Assembly: GCF_036688685.1 (NCBI RefSeq)
Contig: NZ_JAQQPS010000003.1
Coordinates: 62,001-126,000 of the forward strand
Direction of reading: 5' to 3'
Source of the DNA: JALYUM01 sp036688685
GTDB taxonomy: Bacteria > Pseudomonadota > Gammaproteobacteria > Burkholderiales > Burkholderiaceae_D
DNA: 64,000 nt
Within the stretch, counting starts at the first letter, position 1; each line of letters begins with the position of its first letter. The translations under genes and the position numbers were made by a program. The notes beneath the pieces are model-generated. The model had not been told where the DNA came from. It saw only the letters and a program-made list of their open reading frames with translations, and did not search any database. Positions 7,741 to 17,232 of the stretch are shown piece after piece.

Positions 7741-9225
7741 TCAGCGCCGACGCACGGCCGCTTTATCCAGGGCAGCAATGCCCGCCTCGAACTTCGTAAA
7801 GCGCGCATCGAGCTGTTTGGTCAGCCGCGCCTTGTCCGCCGCAGGCAGGAAAGCGTAGCGGATGCTGTTATACGAAACCCGCTTGATCTCGCCGTAGGAC
7901 GGCTTGTAGCGGCTGGCGAACAGCACGTATTCGCCCGACAGGTTGTGGCGCGTCACGCCCGCATCGTCGGTCGAGATCACGTAGGGCACACCATATTTGC
8001 GGTACAGCGTGACCGGGTGGTCGGCCCCTTGCACGCCGTTGATGAAGGCGTTGCTGGTCAGGTTGATTTCGACCGGAATGTCCTTCTCGCGCATGGTCTG
8101 CAAAATGCGCGTGACATTGCTTTCGTGGGCCAGGTCGATGCCGTGACCGATGCGGTCGGCGCGCGCCACGCTGATCGCCTGGTCGATGTGAAACTGCAGG
8201 CCTTCCGGCGGCACATCGCCCAGCGCCAGCTCGCCCGCGTGCAGCGCCACTTTCACATCCGGATACACCGTCTTCAGGAAGCGGAACATCTTCATGTGCA
8301 GCGCGTAGTCGCGCATCGAGACGCGGTTGCTCTCCTGGCCCACGATGTTCACGCCCACCAGGCGCTCGCTTTGCACGTCGGCCTTGAAGGCGGCCAGCAT
8401 CGACGAGAAGACGTTCGACGGCGGCAGCAGGCGCAGCACATAGGTCTGGTAGCGCATGGTGAAGTTGGCGTCGTCGATGCCGTTCGACGCTTCGTCGACC
8501 TTGGCCACAAAGTCGGTGATCGATTTGTTGAAGGCCGGGTCGGCGTCCAGGGTCATCATCCAGGCGCGCATCTGGGCGTCAAAAGCCGCATCATCGTTAC
8601 CCTGGCGCCAGGCGTCGGCGTCAAAAGCAGGGTTGCTGGTCGGCGGCGCCATCTTGAACATGGTTTCGATGTAGCTGACATTTTCCAGCACGGCGCGGTG
8701 CTTCAGCGCCAGCAAGCCTTCATGGAAGTTGGCGTTCGAGACCGGGCCGAAGTAGCCGAAGGTCTGGAAGAACTGGCGGTCCGGCGGCGGCTGATCGGCG
8801 CCGTAGGTTTTGAAATCCTTGCTCGACCAGCGCTGCAGCAGTTCGCGGTAAGTGTAGTCGTCGTTGTAGACGTCCGCGCTGCCCAGGCAGGTTTTGTCCT
8901 TGGCCGGCTTCGCGCGCTGGGCGTCGACGACCGCCTTGTCGGTTTCGATGCGGTAGGTCTGCTTGTTGACGCACAGGCCCTGCTGGTCGAGGAAATCGAG
9001 GTACTGCTCGACGTAGATCGCGCCCGAATAGTGGTGGTGCAGGTCGCCGCCTTTCGGCATCTGCGAGAAGAACATGGTCAGCTCGGCCGCCTTGGGGGTG
9101 TCGCCGGCGATCAGCGTGGCGTAGTGAAGCATGGTTGCAGCTTCATTCGCTTTCGGCGAGGCGGCGTGGGCGCCAGTGCTCGCAAAGACCAGCGCGAGCG
9201 CCAGGCTGCTCAGTTTCTTCTGCAT
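7741..9225 (-). CDS. Secreted adenosine deaminase (ADGF-like)
   Basis: A 494-residue adenosine deaminase-superfamily protein with a signal peptide (MQKKLSSLALALVFASTGAHA). Metal and catalytic motifs are present in order: MPKGGDLHHHYSGAIY (HxH), VALHAGE, RIGHGID and STDDAGV. At 494 residues with a large insert it is longer than cytosolic Add (about 330-350) and resembles the secreted adenosine deaminase growth-factor group. It should convert adenosine to inosine in the periplasm or outside. It starts 9 bp after the guanine deaminase stop, so it is the last gene of the xdhA-xdhB-xdhC-guaD operon. Exact substrate (adenosine, deoxyadenosine) is not settled by the sequence. Confidence 0.85.
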   Translation of the reverse strand: MQKKLSSLALALVFASTGAHAASPKANEAATMLHYATLIAGDTPKAAELTMFFSQMPKGGDLHHHYSGAIYVEQYLDFLDQQGLCVNKQTYRIETDKAVVDAQRAKPAKDKTCLGSADVYNDDYTYRELLQRWSSKDFKTYGADQPPPDRQFFQTFGYFGPVSNANFHEGLLALKHRAVLENVSYIETMFKMAPPTSNPAFDADAWRQGNDDAAFDAQMRAWMMTLDADPAFNKSITDFVAKVDEASNGIDDANFTMRYQTYVLRLLPPSNVFSSMLAAFKADVQSERLVGVNIVGQESNRVSMRDYALHMKMFRFLKTVYPDVKVALHAGELALGDVPPEGLQFHIDQAISVARADRIGHGIDLAHESNVTRILQTMREKDIPVEINLTSNAFINGVQGADHPVTLYRKYGVPYVISTDDAGVTRHNLSGEYVLFASRYKPSYGEIKRVSYNSIRYAFLPAADKARLTKQLDARFTKFEAGIAALDKAAVRRR

Positions 9226-9234
9226 CGGATATCC

Positions 9235-10548
9235 TTAATTGTTGCGTTGATGGACCAGGGTGCCGGCTGCGTAAGTTGCCTGGACGGCGCGGTCGTCGCC
9301 CAGCAGCGCCAGCGCAAACAGCAGCTCTTCGAGCGACTCGAGGTGACCGGTTCTGCGCGCCAGCAGCGGCGTGCATTGCGGGTCGAGCACGATGAAGTCG
9401 GCTTCCGCGCCGGGCGCGAAATTGCCGATCGTCCCTTCCAGTTGCATGCTGCGCGCGGCGCCCAGCGTGGCCAGGTAAAACATCCGTAAAGCCGGCAAAT
9501 AACTGCCTTTTAGCCGCGCAACTTTATACGCTTCATTCATTGTTTGCAACATCGAGAAGGACGTCCCGGCCCCGACATCGGTCGCCAGCGACAGCAGCGT
9601 ATGGACGCTATCGGCTTTTTCGAAGTCGAACAGGCCGCTGCCGAGGAACAGGTTGGAGGTCGGGCAGACCGCCACCGCCGACCCGGTCTCGGCCATGCGC
9701 GCGAAATCGGTGTCGTCGAGCCAGATGCAATGACCGAAGATGGCGCGCGGGCGCATGAAGCCGTAATGCTCGTACACGTGCAGATAACTGCGCTGGGCTG
9801 GAAACAGCTCACGCACCCAGCGGCATTCCTCGGCGTTCTCCGACACGTGGGTCTGGATGTAGGTGGTCGGATAGGCCGCGGCCAGTTCGCCGGCCAGGCG
9901 CAGTTGGGTTTCGCTGGACGTGGGGGCGAAGCGCGGCGTGATGGCGTACATCGAACGCGCGTGACCGTGCCACTTGTTGATCAGGTCTTCGCTGTCACGC
10001 ACGCCCTGCTGCGCCGTATCGCGCAGAAACGCGGGACAGTGGCGGTCCATCAGTACCTTGCCGGCCGCCATGCGCAGCTGGCGCGCTTCGCTCGCTTCGA
10101 AAAACGCATCGACCGACGCGCGGTGCACGGTGCAGTAGACCATCGCGGTGGTGGTGCCGCAACGCAGCAGCTCGTCGAGAAAAAATTCGGCGGTCGCGCG
10201 CGCGTGCGCCGGGTCGTCAAATTTGCGCTCGGTGGGGAAAGTGTACGTCTCCAGCCACGGCAGCAGGCCGGGCGCCGGCGAGGCGATCATGTCGCTTTGC
10301 GGGTAGTGCAGGTGCGTGTCGATAAAGCCGGGGCAAATGATCTTGCCGCTGTAGTCGGTGACAACCGTGCCGGCGGGGAGTGTCGGCAGCAGCGCCGCGT
10401 AGTCGCCGGCTGCCTTCACTCGGCCCGCCTCGACGATCAGCAGGCCGTCGCGGTGCCAGGCATGGGCATCGTCGTGAAACGCCGGATCGGCGTGAAAGTG
10501 CAGCAAGCTGGCACGGTAGGCTTGCAGGGTTGGTGGAACGGTGGACAT
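9235..10548 (-). CDS. guaD: Guanine deaminase
   Basis: A 437-residue cytosolic amidohydrolase that converts guanine to xanthine. Zinc-site motifs visible: CPGFIDTHLHYPQ (HxH), TYIQTHVSENAEE, GHCIWLDD and SLATDVGAGTSFS with the catalytic Asp. The PGFIDTHLHYPQ version is characteristic of guanine deaminases. I start it at the ATG at 10548 (MSTVPPTLQAYRA). Its first base is the last base of the xdhC stop (TGATG), indicating translational coupling. Its product, xanthine, is the substrate of the XdhAB enzyme encoded just upstream. The next gene, a secreted adenosine deaminase, follows after 9 bp. Confidence 0.92.
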   Translation of the reverse strand: MSTVPPTLQAYRASLLHFHADPAFHDDAHAWHRDGLLIVEAGRVKAAGDYAALLPTLPAGTVVTDYSGKIICPGFIDTHLHYPQSDMIASPAPGLLPWLETYTFPTERKFDDPAHARATAEFFLDELLRCGTTTAMVYCTVHRASVDAFFEASEARQLRMAAGKVLMDRHCPAFLRDTAQQGVRDSEDLINKWHGHARSMYAITPRFAPTSSETQLRLAGELAAAYPTTYIQTHVSENAEECRWVRELFPAQRSYLHVYEHYGFMRPRAIFGHCIWLDDTDFARMAETGSAVAVCPTSNLFLGSGLFDFEKADSVHTLLSLATDVGAGTSFSMLQTMNEAYKVARLKGSYLPALRMFYLATLGAARSMQLEGTIGNFAPGAEADFIVLDPQCTPLLARRTGHLESLEELLFALALLGDDRAVQATYAAGTLVHQRNN

Positions 10549-11546
10549 CAGGATCTTTCGGAAGAGACGGCGCGCGCGGCCGGCGCAGTATGCCTGGCCT
10601 CCCACACGCTTAATAATTGGGCGACGACGGCGATCGCGATGACGGCCGGTTGCTTGCCAGTGACGCCGGGGACGCCGATGGGACAGACCATGGCGTCGAT
10701 GCGGTCATGGTCCAGCCCGCGCGCGCGCAGGCGGTGCTCGAACTGGCGCCGTTTCGTCATGGAGCCGATCAGGCCGAACCAGTCGGCACTGTCGCGCGCG
10801 AGGATCGCTTCACACAGGCGCTGGTCGAGGGCGTGGCTATGCGTCATGACGAGGAAGCTGGCGCCGCGCGGGGCGCTGGCGGCGCTGGCCTCGGGCGTAT
10901 CGGTCGCTTCGATGTGGACGTTGGCCGGTACCGAGTCGGGGAACTGGTCTTCGCGTTCGTCGACCCAGGTCACGCGGCACGGCAGGCTGCCCAGCAGGCG
11001 AACGATCGCCGCACCCACGTGGCCGGCGCCGAACAGGAAGAGATGGGCACGCGGCGCGAGGACGGCGTCGACCAGCCAGCGACGGCCGTCCTGATCGCGC
11101 ATGACGTGGGTGCCGGCATCAGCATCGAAGGCCGGCACGGCGTCGCCGCTCAACACCTTCCCGCTAGCGTCGCACAGCGCCGAAGCAGCGCCGTCCAGCG
11201 CCAGCAAGCGGAAGGTATCGACATCCCGCCGGCGCTGCAAACGTGCGCGCTGCGCGGGGTCAAACCGTTCGAACAGCAGGTGGGCCACGCCGCCGCAACA
11301 CTGGCCCAGGCTGGGGCCCAAAGGAAAACGTTCGAAATGGCGCGTGCGGCCATCAACCAGCATGGCACGCGCAAGCGCCATCGCTTTCAATTCCAGGTGG
11401 CCGCCGCCGATGGTGTCAAACTGCGTACTGCTGGTGACCAGCATGTGCGCACCCGCCTCGCGCGGAACCGAGCCCTCGGTGGTCGCCACCGTGACCAGCA
11501 CGGCGGGCGCCAGGGTGCGCTGCGCGCCTGTCAGCCAGTCATCCAT
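10548..11546 (-). CDS. xdhC: Xanthine dehydrogenase accessory protein XdhC
   Basis: A 332-residue XdhC/CoxI-family protein. The N-terminal XdhC_CoxI domain (VATTEGSVPREAGAHMLVT, IGGGHLE) is followed by a Rossmann-like C-terminal domain with LFLFGAGHVGAAIVRLL. XdhC binds molybdenum cofactor, helps add its terminal sulfido ligand and inserts it into XdhB. The start at 11546 (MDDWLTGAQ) overlaps the end of xdhB by 8 bp, and the stop overlaps the guaD start by 1 bp. Both point to a tightly coupled operon. Confidence 0.93.
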   Translation of the reverse strand: MDDWLTGAQRTLAPAVLVTVATTEGSVPREAGAHMLVTSSTQFDTIGGGHLELKAMALARAMLVDGRTRHFERFPLGPSLGQCCGGVAHLLFERFDPAQRARLQRRRDVDTFRLLALDGAASALCDASGKVLSGDAVPAFDADAGTHVMRDQDGRRWLVDAVLAPRAHLFLFGAGHVGAAIVRLLGSLPCRVTWVDEREDQFPDSVPANVHIEATDTPEASAASAPRGASFLVMTHSHALDQRLCEAILARDSADWFGLIGSMTKRRQFEHRLRARGLDHDRIDAMVCPIGVPGVTGKQPAVIAIAVVAQLLSVWEARHTAPAARAVSSERS

Positions 11547-13863
11547 GTGCCAGCACGGCCGTGATGGCCTTGAGGATTTCTTCGCTGGTAGCGGGCGCAT
11601 TCAAGGGCGGATTAATTTGATGGTTGCCCACGGCCGACACCGCGTCGCGGATCGCGAAGAACACCGAGAACGGCAGCAGCAGCGGCGGCTCGCCCACGGC
11701 TTTGGAGCGATGGATGCTGTCTTCGACGTTGCCGTTGTCGAACAGGCGCACACGAAAATCTTCGGGGCAGTCGGAAACACCGGGGATTTTGTAGGTGGAC
11801 GGCGCGTGCGTCATCAGCTTGCCGCCCGCGTTCCACCACAGTTCTTCGGTCGTCAGCCAACCCATGCCCTGGATGAAGGCGCCTTCCACCTGACCGATGT
11901 CGATGGCCGGATTGAGCGAGCGGCCCGCGTCGTACAGCGCATCGGCGCGCAGCAGCTTCCATTCGCCGGTGAGGGTGTCGACCACCACTTCGGCCACGGC
12001 GGCGCCATACGCAAAATACGAGAACGGCCGGCCGCTCATGGTTTTAGGATCCCATGACAGGCCGGGCGTGGCGTAGTAACCGTCCGACCACAACTGGGTG
12101 CGCGCCAGGTAAGCCTTTTGCACCAGCTCGGGGAACGGCACTTCGTGGCCGTTGACGTACACGGTGTCGAACGCGAAGCGCACTGCTTCTTCTGCGCCGC
12201 CGTACAGCTTGACGGCGTACGCGGCGAGGCGCTCGCGGATCTGGCGCGCGGCATCCTGGGCGGCCTTGCCGTTCAAATCGGCGCCGGTCGACGCGGCCGT
12301 GGCCGAGGTGTTGGCGACCTTGCTGGTGTCGGTGGCGGTGGCGCGCACATGCGCCATGTCGACGCCCAGTTCGTGCGCCACCACCTGCATCACCTTGGTG
12401 TTGATGCCCTGCCCCATCTCGGTGCCGCCGTGGTTGACGAGGATGGAACCGTCGACATACACGTGCACCAGCGCGCCGGCCTGGTTCAGGTGCGTGACGT
12501 TAAAGGCGATCCCGAATTTCACCGGCGTGAAAGCGAGCCCCTTCTTCAGCACCGGGCTGCTGGCATTGAAGGCGTCGATCTGTGCACGCCGCGCGCGGTA
12601 ATCGCTGCTGATTTCGAGTTCGTCGGTCAGGGCGTGGATGACGTTGTCGACCACAAGCTGGCCATACGGCGTGACATTGCGCTCACTTGTGCCGTAGTAA
12701 TTCAGGCGCCGGATATCGAGCGCGTCGCGTTGCAGATTGCGGGCGATTTCATCAAGCACGTATTCGATGGCGATGGCGCCTTGCGGGCCGCCGAAGCCGC
12801 GGAACGCGGTATTCGACTGGGTGTTGGTCTTGCCGCAGGCGGCGCGGATTTCGACGTCGGATAAATAATAGGTGTTGTCGAAGTGGCAGACGGCGCGCGT
12901 GGCCACCGGCCCGGACAGGTCGGCCGAGTAGCCGGCGCGCGTGACCATATCGACTTTCGCCGCCAGGATGACGCCTGCGTCGTCGTAGCCGACTTCGTAT
13001 TCATAGTGAAAACAGTGGCGCTTGCCGGTGATGAGCATGTCGTCGTCGCGGTCGGCGCGCAGTTTGACGGGTTTCTTTAGCCTGGCCGCGGCAATGGCGG
13101 CGGCGGCGCACCACAATGCCGATTGCGATTCCTTGCCGCCAAAAGCGCCGCCCATGCGCCGGCATTCGACGACGATATGGTGCGAATGCAGGCCGAGCGC
13201 GTGCGCGACCACGTGCTGCATCTCGCTCGGGTGCTGGGTCGAGGTCAGCACCAGCATGCCCTGGTCTTCTTTCGGGATGGCATAGGCGATCTGGCCTTCC
13301 AGATAAAAGTGTTCCTGGCCGCCGACGGACAGCTCGCCTTTCACCTTGTGCGGCGCGCGCGCGAATGCGGCTTGACTGTCGCCCCGTGCCAGGCGCATCG
13401 GCGGCAGCACGTACGATTGCGCGGCCCTCGCCGCTTGCGGCGTCAGGATCGCGGGCAGCTCGTCATAGGTGATGTCGGCCAGGCGCGCGGCGCGGCGGGC
13501 GTGATCGTGGGTATCGGCGACGACAATAAAAATCGGCTGGCCGACGTATTGCACCAGGCCGGGCGCGAAGATCGGGTCGTCGTGGATGATGGGGCCACAG
13601 TCGTTGGTGCCGGGGATGTCGAGGGCGGTGTAGACCGCGACCACGCCGGCGCTGGCGCGGACGTGCGCGAGGTCGATGGCGCGGATCGTCGCGTGCGCCC
13701 TGGTCGACAGACCCAGCGCCGCGTGCAGGGTGCCCTGCACTTCCGCGATGTCGTCGGTGTAGGTGGCCTGGCCGAGCACGTGCAGCGCGGCCGATTCATG
13801 CGCGCGCGCGATGCCGACCGCCTGCCACGTCGGTGCTTTCAGGATGCCTGCGTCGTTCATCAA
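11539..13863 (-). CDS. xdhB: Xanthine dehydrogenase, molybdopterin-binding subunit
   Basis: A 774-residue large subunit that oxidises hypoxanthine and xanthine to urate at the molybdenum centre. Moco-site motifs are in place: RRMGGAFGGKE, FRGFGGPQG, HGGTEMGQGINTK and VGEPPLLL, whose Glu is the catalytic base in this family. Length matches the split bacterial XdhB form. A Met-Met start is possible at 13863 or 13860. Only 7 bp separate it from xdhA, and it overlaps xdhC. Confidence 0.95.
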   Translation of the reverse strand: MMNDAGILKAPTWQAVGIARAHESAALHVLGQATYTDDIAEVQGTLHAALGLSTRAHATIRAIDLAHVRASAGVVAVYTALDIPGTNDCGPIIHDDPIFAPGLVQYVGQPIFIVVADTHDHARRAARLADITYDELPAILTPQAARAAQSYVLPPMRLARGDSQAAFARAPHKVKGELSVGGQEHFYLEGQIAYAIPKEDQGMLVLTSTQHPSEMQHVVAHALGLHSHHIVVECRRMGGAFGGKESQSALWCAAAAIAAARLKKPVKLRADRDDDMLITGKRHCFHYEYEVGYDDAGVILAAKVDMVTRAGYSADLSGPVATRAVCHFDNTYYLSDVEIRAACGKTNTQSNTAFRGFGGPQGAIAIEYVLDEIARNLQRDALDIRRLNYYGTSERNVTPYGQLVVDNVIHALTDELEISSDYRARRAQIDAFNASSPVLKKGLAFTPVKFGIAFNVTHLNQAGALVHVYVDGSILVNHGGTEMGQGINTKVMQVVAHELGVDMAHVRATATDTSKVANTSATAASTGADLNGKAAQDAARQIRERLAAYAVKLYGGAEEAVRFAFDTVYVNGHEVPFPELVQKAYLARTQLWSDGYYATPGLSWDPKTMSGRPFSYFAYGAAVAEVVVDTLTGEWKLLRADALYDAGRSLNPAIDIGQVEGAFIQGMGWLTTEELWWNAGGKLMTHAPSTYKIPGVSDCPEDFRVRLFDNGNVEDSIHRSKAVGEPPLLLPFSVFFAIRDAVSAVGNHQINPPLNAPATSEEILKAITAVLAHG

Positions 13864-13870
13864 TGTTCCT

Positions 13871-15337
<1,467 letters not shown>

Positions 15338-15473
15338 GCTGGTCTCGAGGTTGGCCCAATTTAACAGGTTAACACCCACAGGCGAAACGACATATATCCA
15401 ATCGGTGATGTAACTTATCTCCCAATAAACATAATGCTTTTTTACAATTGCCTCAGATCTCAAACCCAAAAAA

Positions 15474-15584
15474 TAGGGTCAGAGTCGAATTGTTTGCCAA
15501 TTGTTCAAAGGAACTGCTCGAAAAACCCGTCGTATCGCGGTGTAACTTAATGATCAATTGCTCAAAAATTCGACTCTGACCCTA
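15474..15584. mobile_element. MITE-like element with 18-bp terminal inverted repeats
   Basis: The ends TAGGGTCAGAGTCGAATT (15474-15491) and AATTCGACTCTGACCCTA (15567-15584) are perfect 18-bp inverted repeats bounding 111 bp with no coding content. Inside, CAATTG[T/C]TCAAA occurs twice in the same orientation (15498-15509 and 15555-15566). No clear target-site duplication is seen. It lies between the xdhA leader and the puuE stop. Size and structure fit a non-autonomous miniature element or a REP-type unit moved by a transposase encoded elsewhere. Confidence 0.7.
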
Positions 15585-15614
15585 ATTCTTTTGCAATGGT
15601 TTTGATACATCTGT

Positions 15615-16550
15615 TTATGGGGCGGGGTGGATCTGGCGCCAGTGGTTGGCGATGTCGATGCGGCGGGTGATCCAGACGTGATCGTGGCTTTGTACGTAGT
15701 CGAGGAAGCGGCCCAGCGCGGCGGCGCGGGCCGGGCGGCCGACGATGCGGCAGTGCAGGCCGATCGACAGCATTTTCGGCGCATTCAAACCGTTCGGGTC
15801 GCCTTCGGCGTACAGCACGTCGAATGCATCTTTTAAATAGTCGAAGAATTGCGTGCCCGAATTAAAACCCTGCAGGGCCGCGAAGCGCATGTCGTTGGTG
15901 TCGAGCGTGTACGGGACGACCAGGTGCGATTGCACACCGGTGCCGGTGGCAATCTGCTGGTAGAACGGCAGGTCGTCGCCGTAGTGGTCGGCGTCGTACG
16001 TAAACCCGCCGTGTTCTACCACCAGCTTGCGCGTGTTCGGTGAATCGCGCCCGGTGTACCAGCCTTGCGGCGCGGCACCCGTCAAATCGCGGAAGATCGC
16101 AACCGCCTCGTTCATGTGCGCGCGCTCGGTCGCCTCATCGACATTCTGGTACGAGATCCATTTCAAGCCGTGGCAGGCGATTTCGTGGCCCAGCGCCTGG
16201 AACGCCTTGACCGCATCCGGATTGCGCTTCAGGGCCATCGCCACCCCGAACACGGTCAGCGGCAGCTTGCGGTCCTCGAACATGCGCAGCAAGCGCCACA
16301 GCCCGGCGCGCGAACCGTATTCATAGAGCGACTCCATGCTCATGTGGCGCATCGGGAAGGCCGCTGCGCCGATGATCTCGGACAGGAAGGTCTCCGAGGC
16401 GGCATCGCCATGCAACACATTGTTCTCGCCGCCCTCTTCATAATTGAGTACGAACTGCAGCGCAATGCGGGCCTCGCCCGGCCACTGCGGATGGGGCGGC
16501 GTGCGGCCGTAGCCGATCAGGTCGCGCGGGTAGTTGTCGTCAGTGCTCAT
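15615..16550 (-). CDS. puuE: Allantoinase of the PuuE polysaccharide-deacetylase-like family
   Basis: A 311-residue protein beginning MSTDDNYPRDLIGYGRTPPHPQWPGEAR, a signature of cofactor-independent PuuE allantoinases, which hydrolyse allantoin to allantoate. The polysaccharide deacetylase-like (NodB) fold is recognisable in FVLNYEEGGEN, the GHEIACHGLKW segment and WYTGRDSPNTRKLV. I prefer ATG 16550; an in-frame ATG at 16580 would add ten residues not usual for the family. It is transcribed divergently from the HIU hydrolase gene, another urate-degradation step. Confidence 0.9.
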   Translation of the reverse strand: MSTDDNYPRDLIGYGRTPPHPQWPGEARIALQFVLNYEEGGENNVLHGDAASETFLSEIIGAAAFPMRHMSMESLYEYGSRAGLWRLLRMFEDRKLPLTVFGVAMALKRNPDAVKAFQALGHEIACHGLKWISYQNVDEATERAHMNEAVAIFRDLTGAAPQGWYTGRDSPNTRKLVVEHGGFTYDADHYGDDLPFYQQIATGTGVQSHLVVPYTLDTNDMRFAALQGFNSGTQFFDYLKDAFDVLYAEGDPNGLNAPKMLSIGLHCRIVGRPARAAALGRFLDYVQSHDHVWITRRIDIANHWRQIHPAP

Positions 16551-16587
16551 GGCGGGTCCGATGGTGGATATATTTGCCATCTTATAT

Positions 16588-16639
16588 TGCCAACCACGCA
16601 AAGCTATATGATTGGGCGGATACCTTTTTCTGCCAACCA
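16588..16639. promoter_or_regulatory. Repeat motif in the puuE-uraH divergent promoter region
   Basis: TGCCAACCA occurs at 16588-16596 and again at 16631-16639, 43 bp (about four helical turns) apart. It is framed by TCTTATAT (16580-16587) and its inverted copy ATATAAGA (16639-16646). This is a plausible site for a regulator controlling both divergent genes. No regulator gene is adjacent. Confidence 0.4.
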
Positions 16640-16653
16640 TATAAGAGAACTCC

Positions 16654-17007
16654 ATGGGAAAAATCAGCACGCACGTCCTCGATACAACGCGCGGCTTGCC
16701 GGGCGCCGGCGTCCAGGTGGAGCTGTACCGCGTCGACGCCACCGCCCGCATCCTCGTCAAGGAAGACACCACCAATGCCGACGGCCGCTGCAGCGCGCCG
16801 CTGCTTGAAGCGGACGCGCTGGTGACGGGCAAGTACGAACTGGTCTTCGGCGCCGGCGCCTACTTTGCAGCGCAAGGCGTTGCCCTGCCCGATCCACCAT
16901 TTCTGGACAGGGTCATCATCGCGTTCGGCGTGGCCGACGCCAGCCAGAATTACCATGTGCCGCTGGTATTGACGCCATGGTCATACTCGACCTACCGCGG
17001 CAGTTAG
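16654..17007 (+). CDS. uraH: 5-hydroxyisourate hydrolase (transthyretin-like)
   Basis: A 117-residue protein with the N-terminal STHVLDTTRGLPGAGV and C-terminal tetrapeptide YRGS that define HIU hydrolases. The catalytic His of THVLD and the His of YHVPLVLTPWSYSTYRGS are present. It hydrolyses 5-hydroxyisourate, the product of uricase, to OHCU. There is no signal peptide, so it acts in the cytoplasm. A ribosome-like AAGAGAA lies upstream. It is divergent from puuE with about 100 bp shared promoter. Uricase and OHCU decarboxylase were not found in the window. Confidence 0.95.
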   Translation: MGKISTHVLDTTRGLPGAGVQVELYRVDATARILVKEDTTNADGRCSAPLLEADALVTGKYELVFGAGAYFAAQGVALPDPPFLDRVIIAFGVADASQNYHVPLVLTPWSYSTYRGS

Positions 17008-17037
17008 CAAAACTATCGGGGAGATAACATATTTCAT

Positions 17038-17061
17038 CTGACAGTCTTGCCCTACTGTCAG
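17038..17061. repeat. Inverted repeat between uraH and the porin gene
   Basis: CTGACAGT and ACTGTCAG are perfect 8-bp arms around an 8-bp spacer. No T-run follows, so it is more likely a protein-binding site or weak hairpin than an intrinsic terminator. It lies 170 bp upstream of the porin start. Confidence 0.4.
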
Positions 17062-17232
17062 CAATTTACAACAAGAAAGCGCAAATCCGTTACTTTGTCA
17101 CTGCAGTGTGAATTTTCCTTGCGGTAAATATTGCCACTTGGATAGAATTATTCAGCCAGGTAAATACGCGGCAGCGATGCCAGGACCTGCCACCAATTCG
17201 ATTCACAACTGCATACTCGCGACAGGTAACGC

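Noticed and set aside
7598..7858. 86-residue plus-strand open frame in the receptor-deaminase gap
   Set aside because: Runs over the terminator and the 3' end of the deaminase gene; no motif or ribosome site.
17038..17061. Inverted repeat as a terminator of uraH
   Set aside because: No T-run follows; kept only as an inverted repeat.
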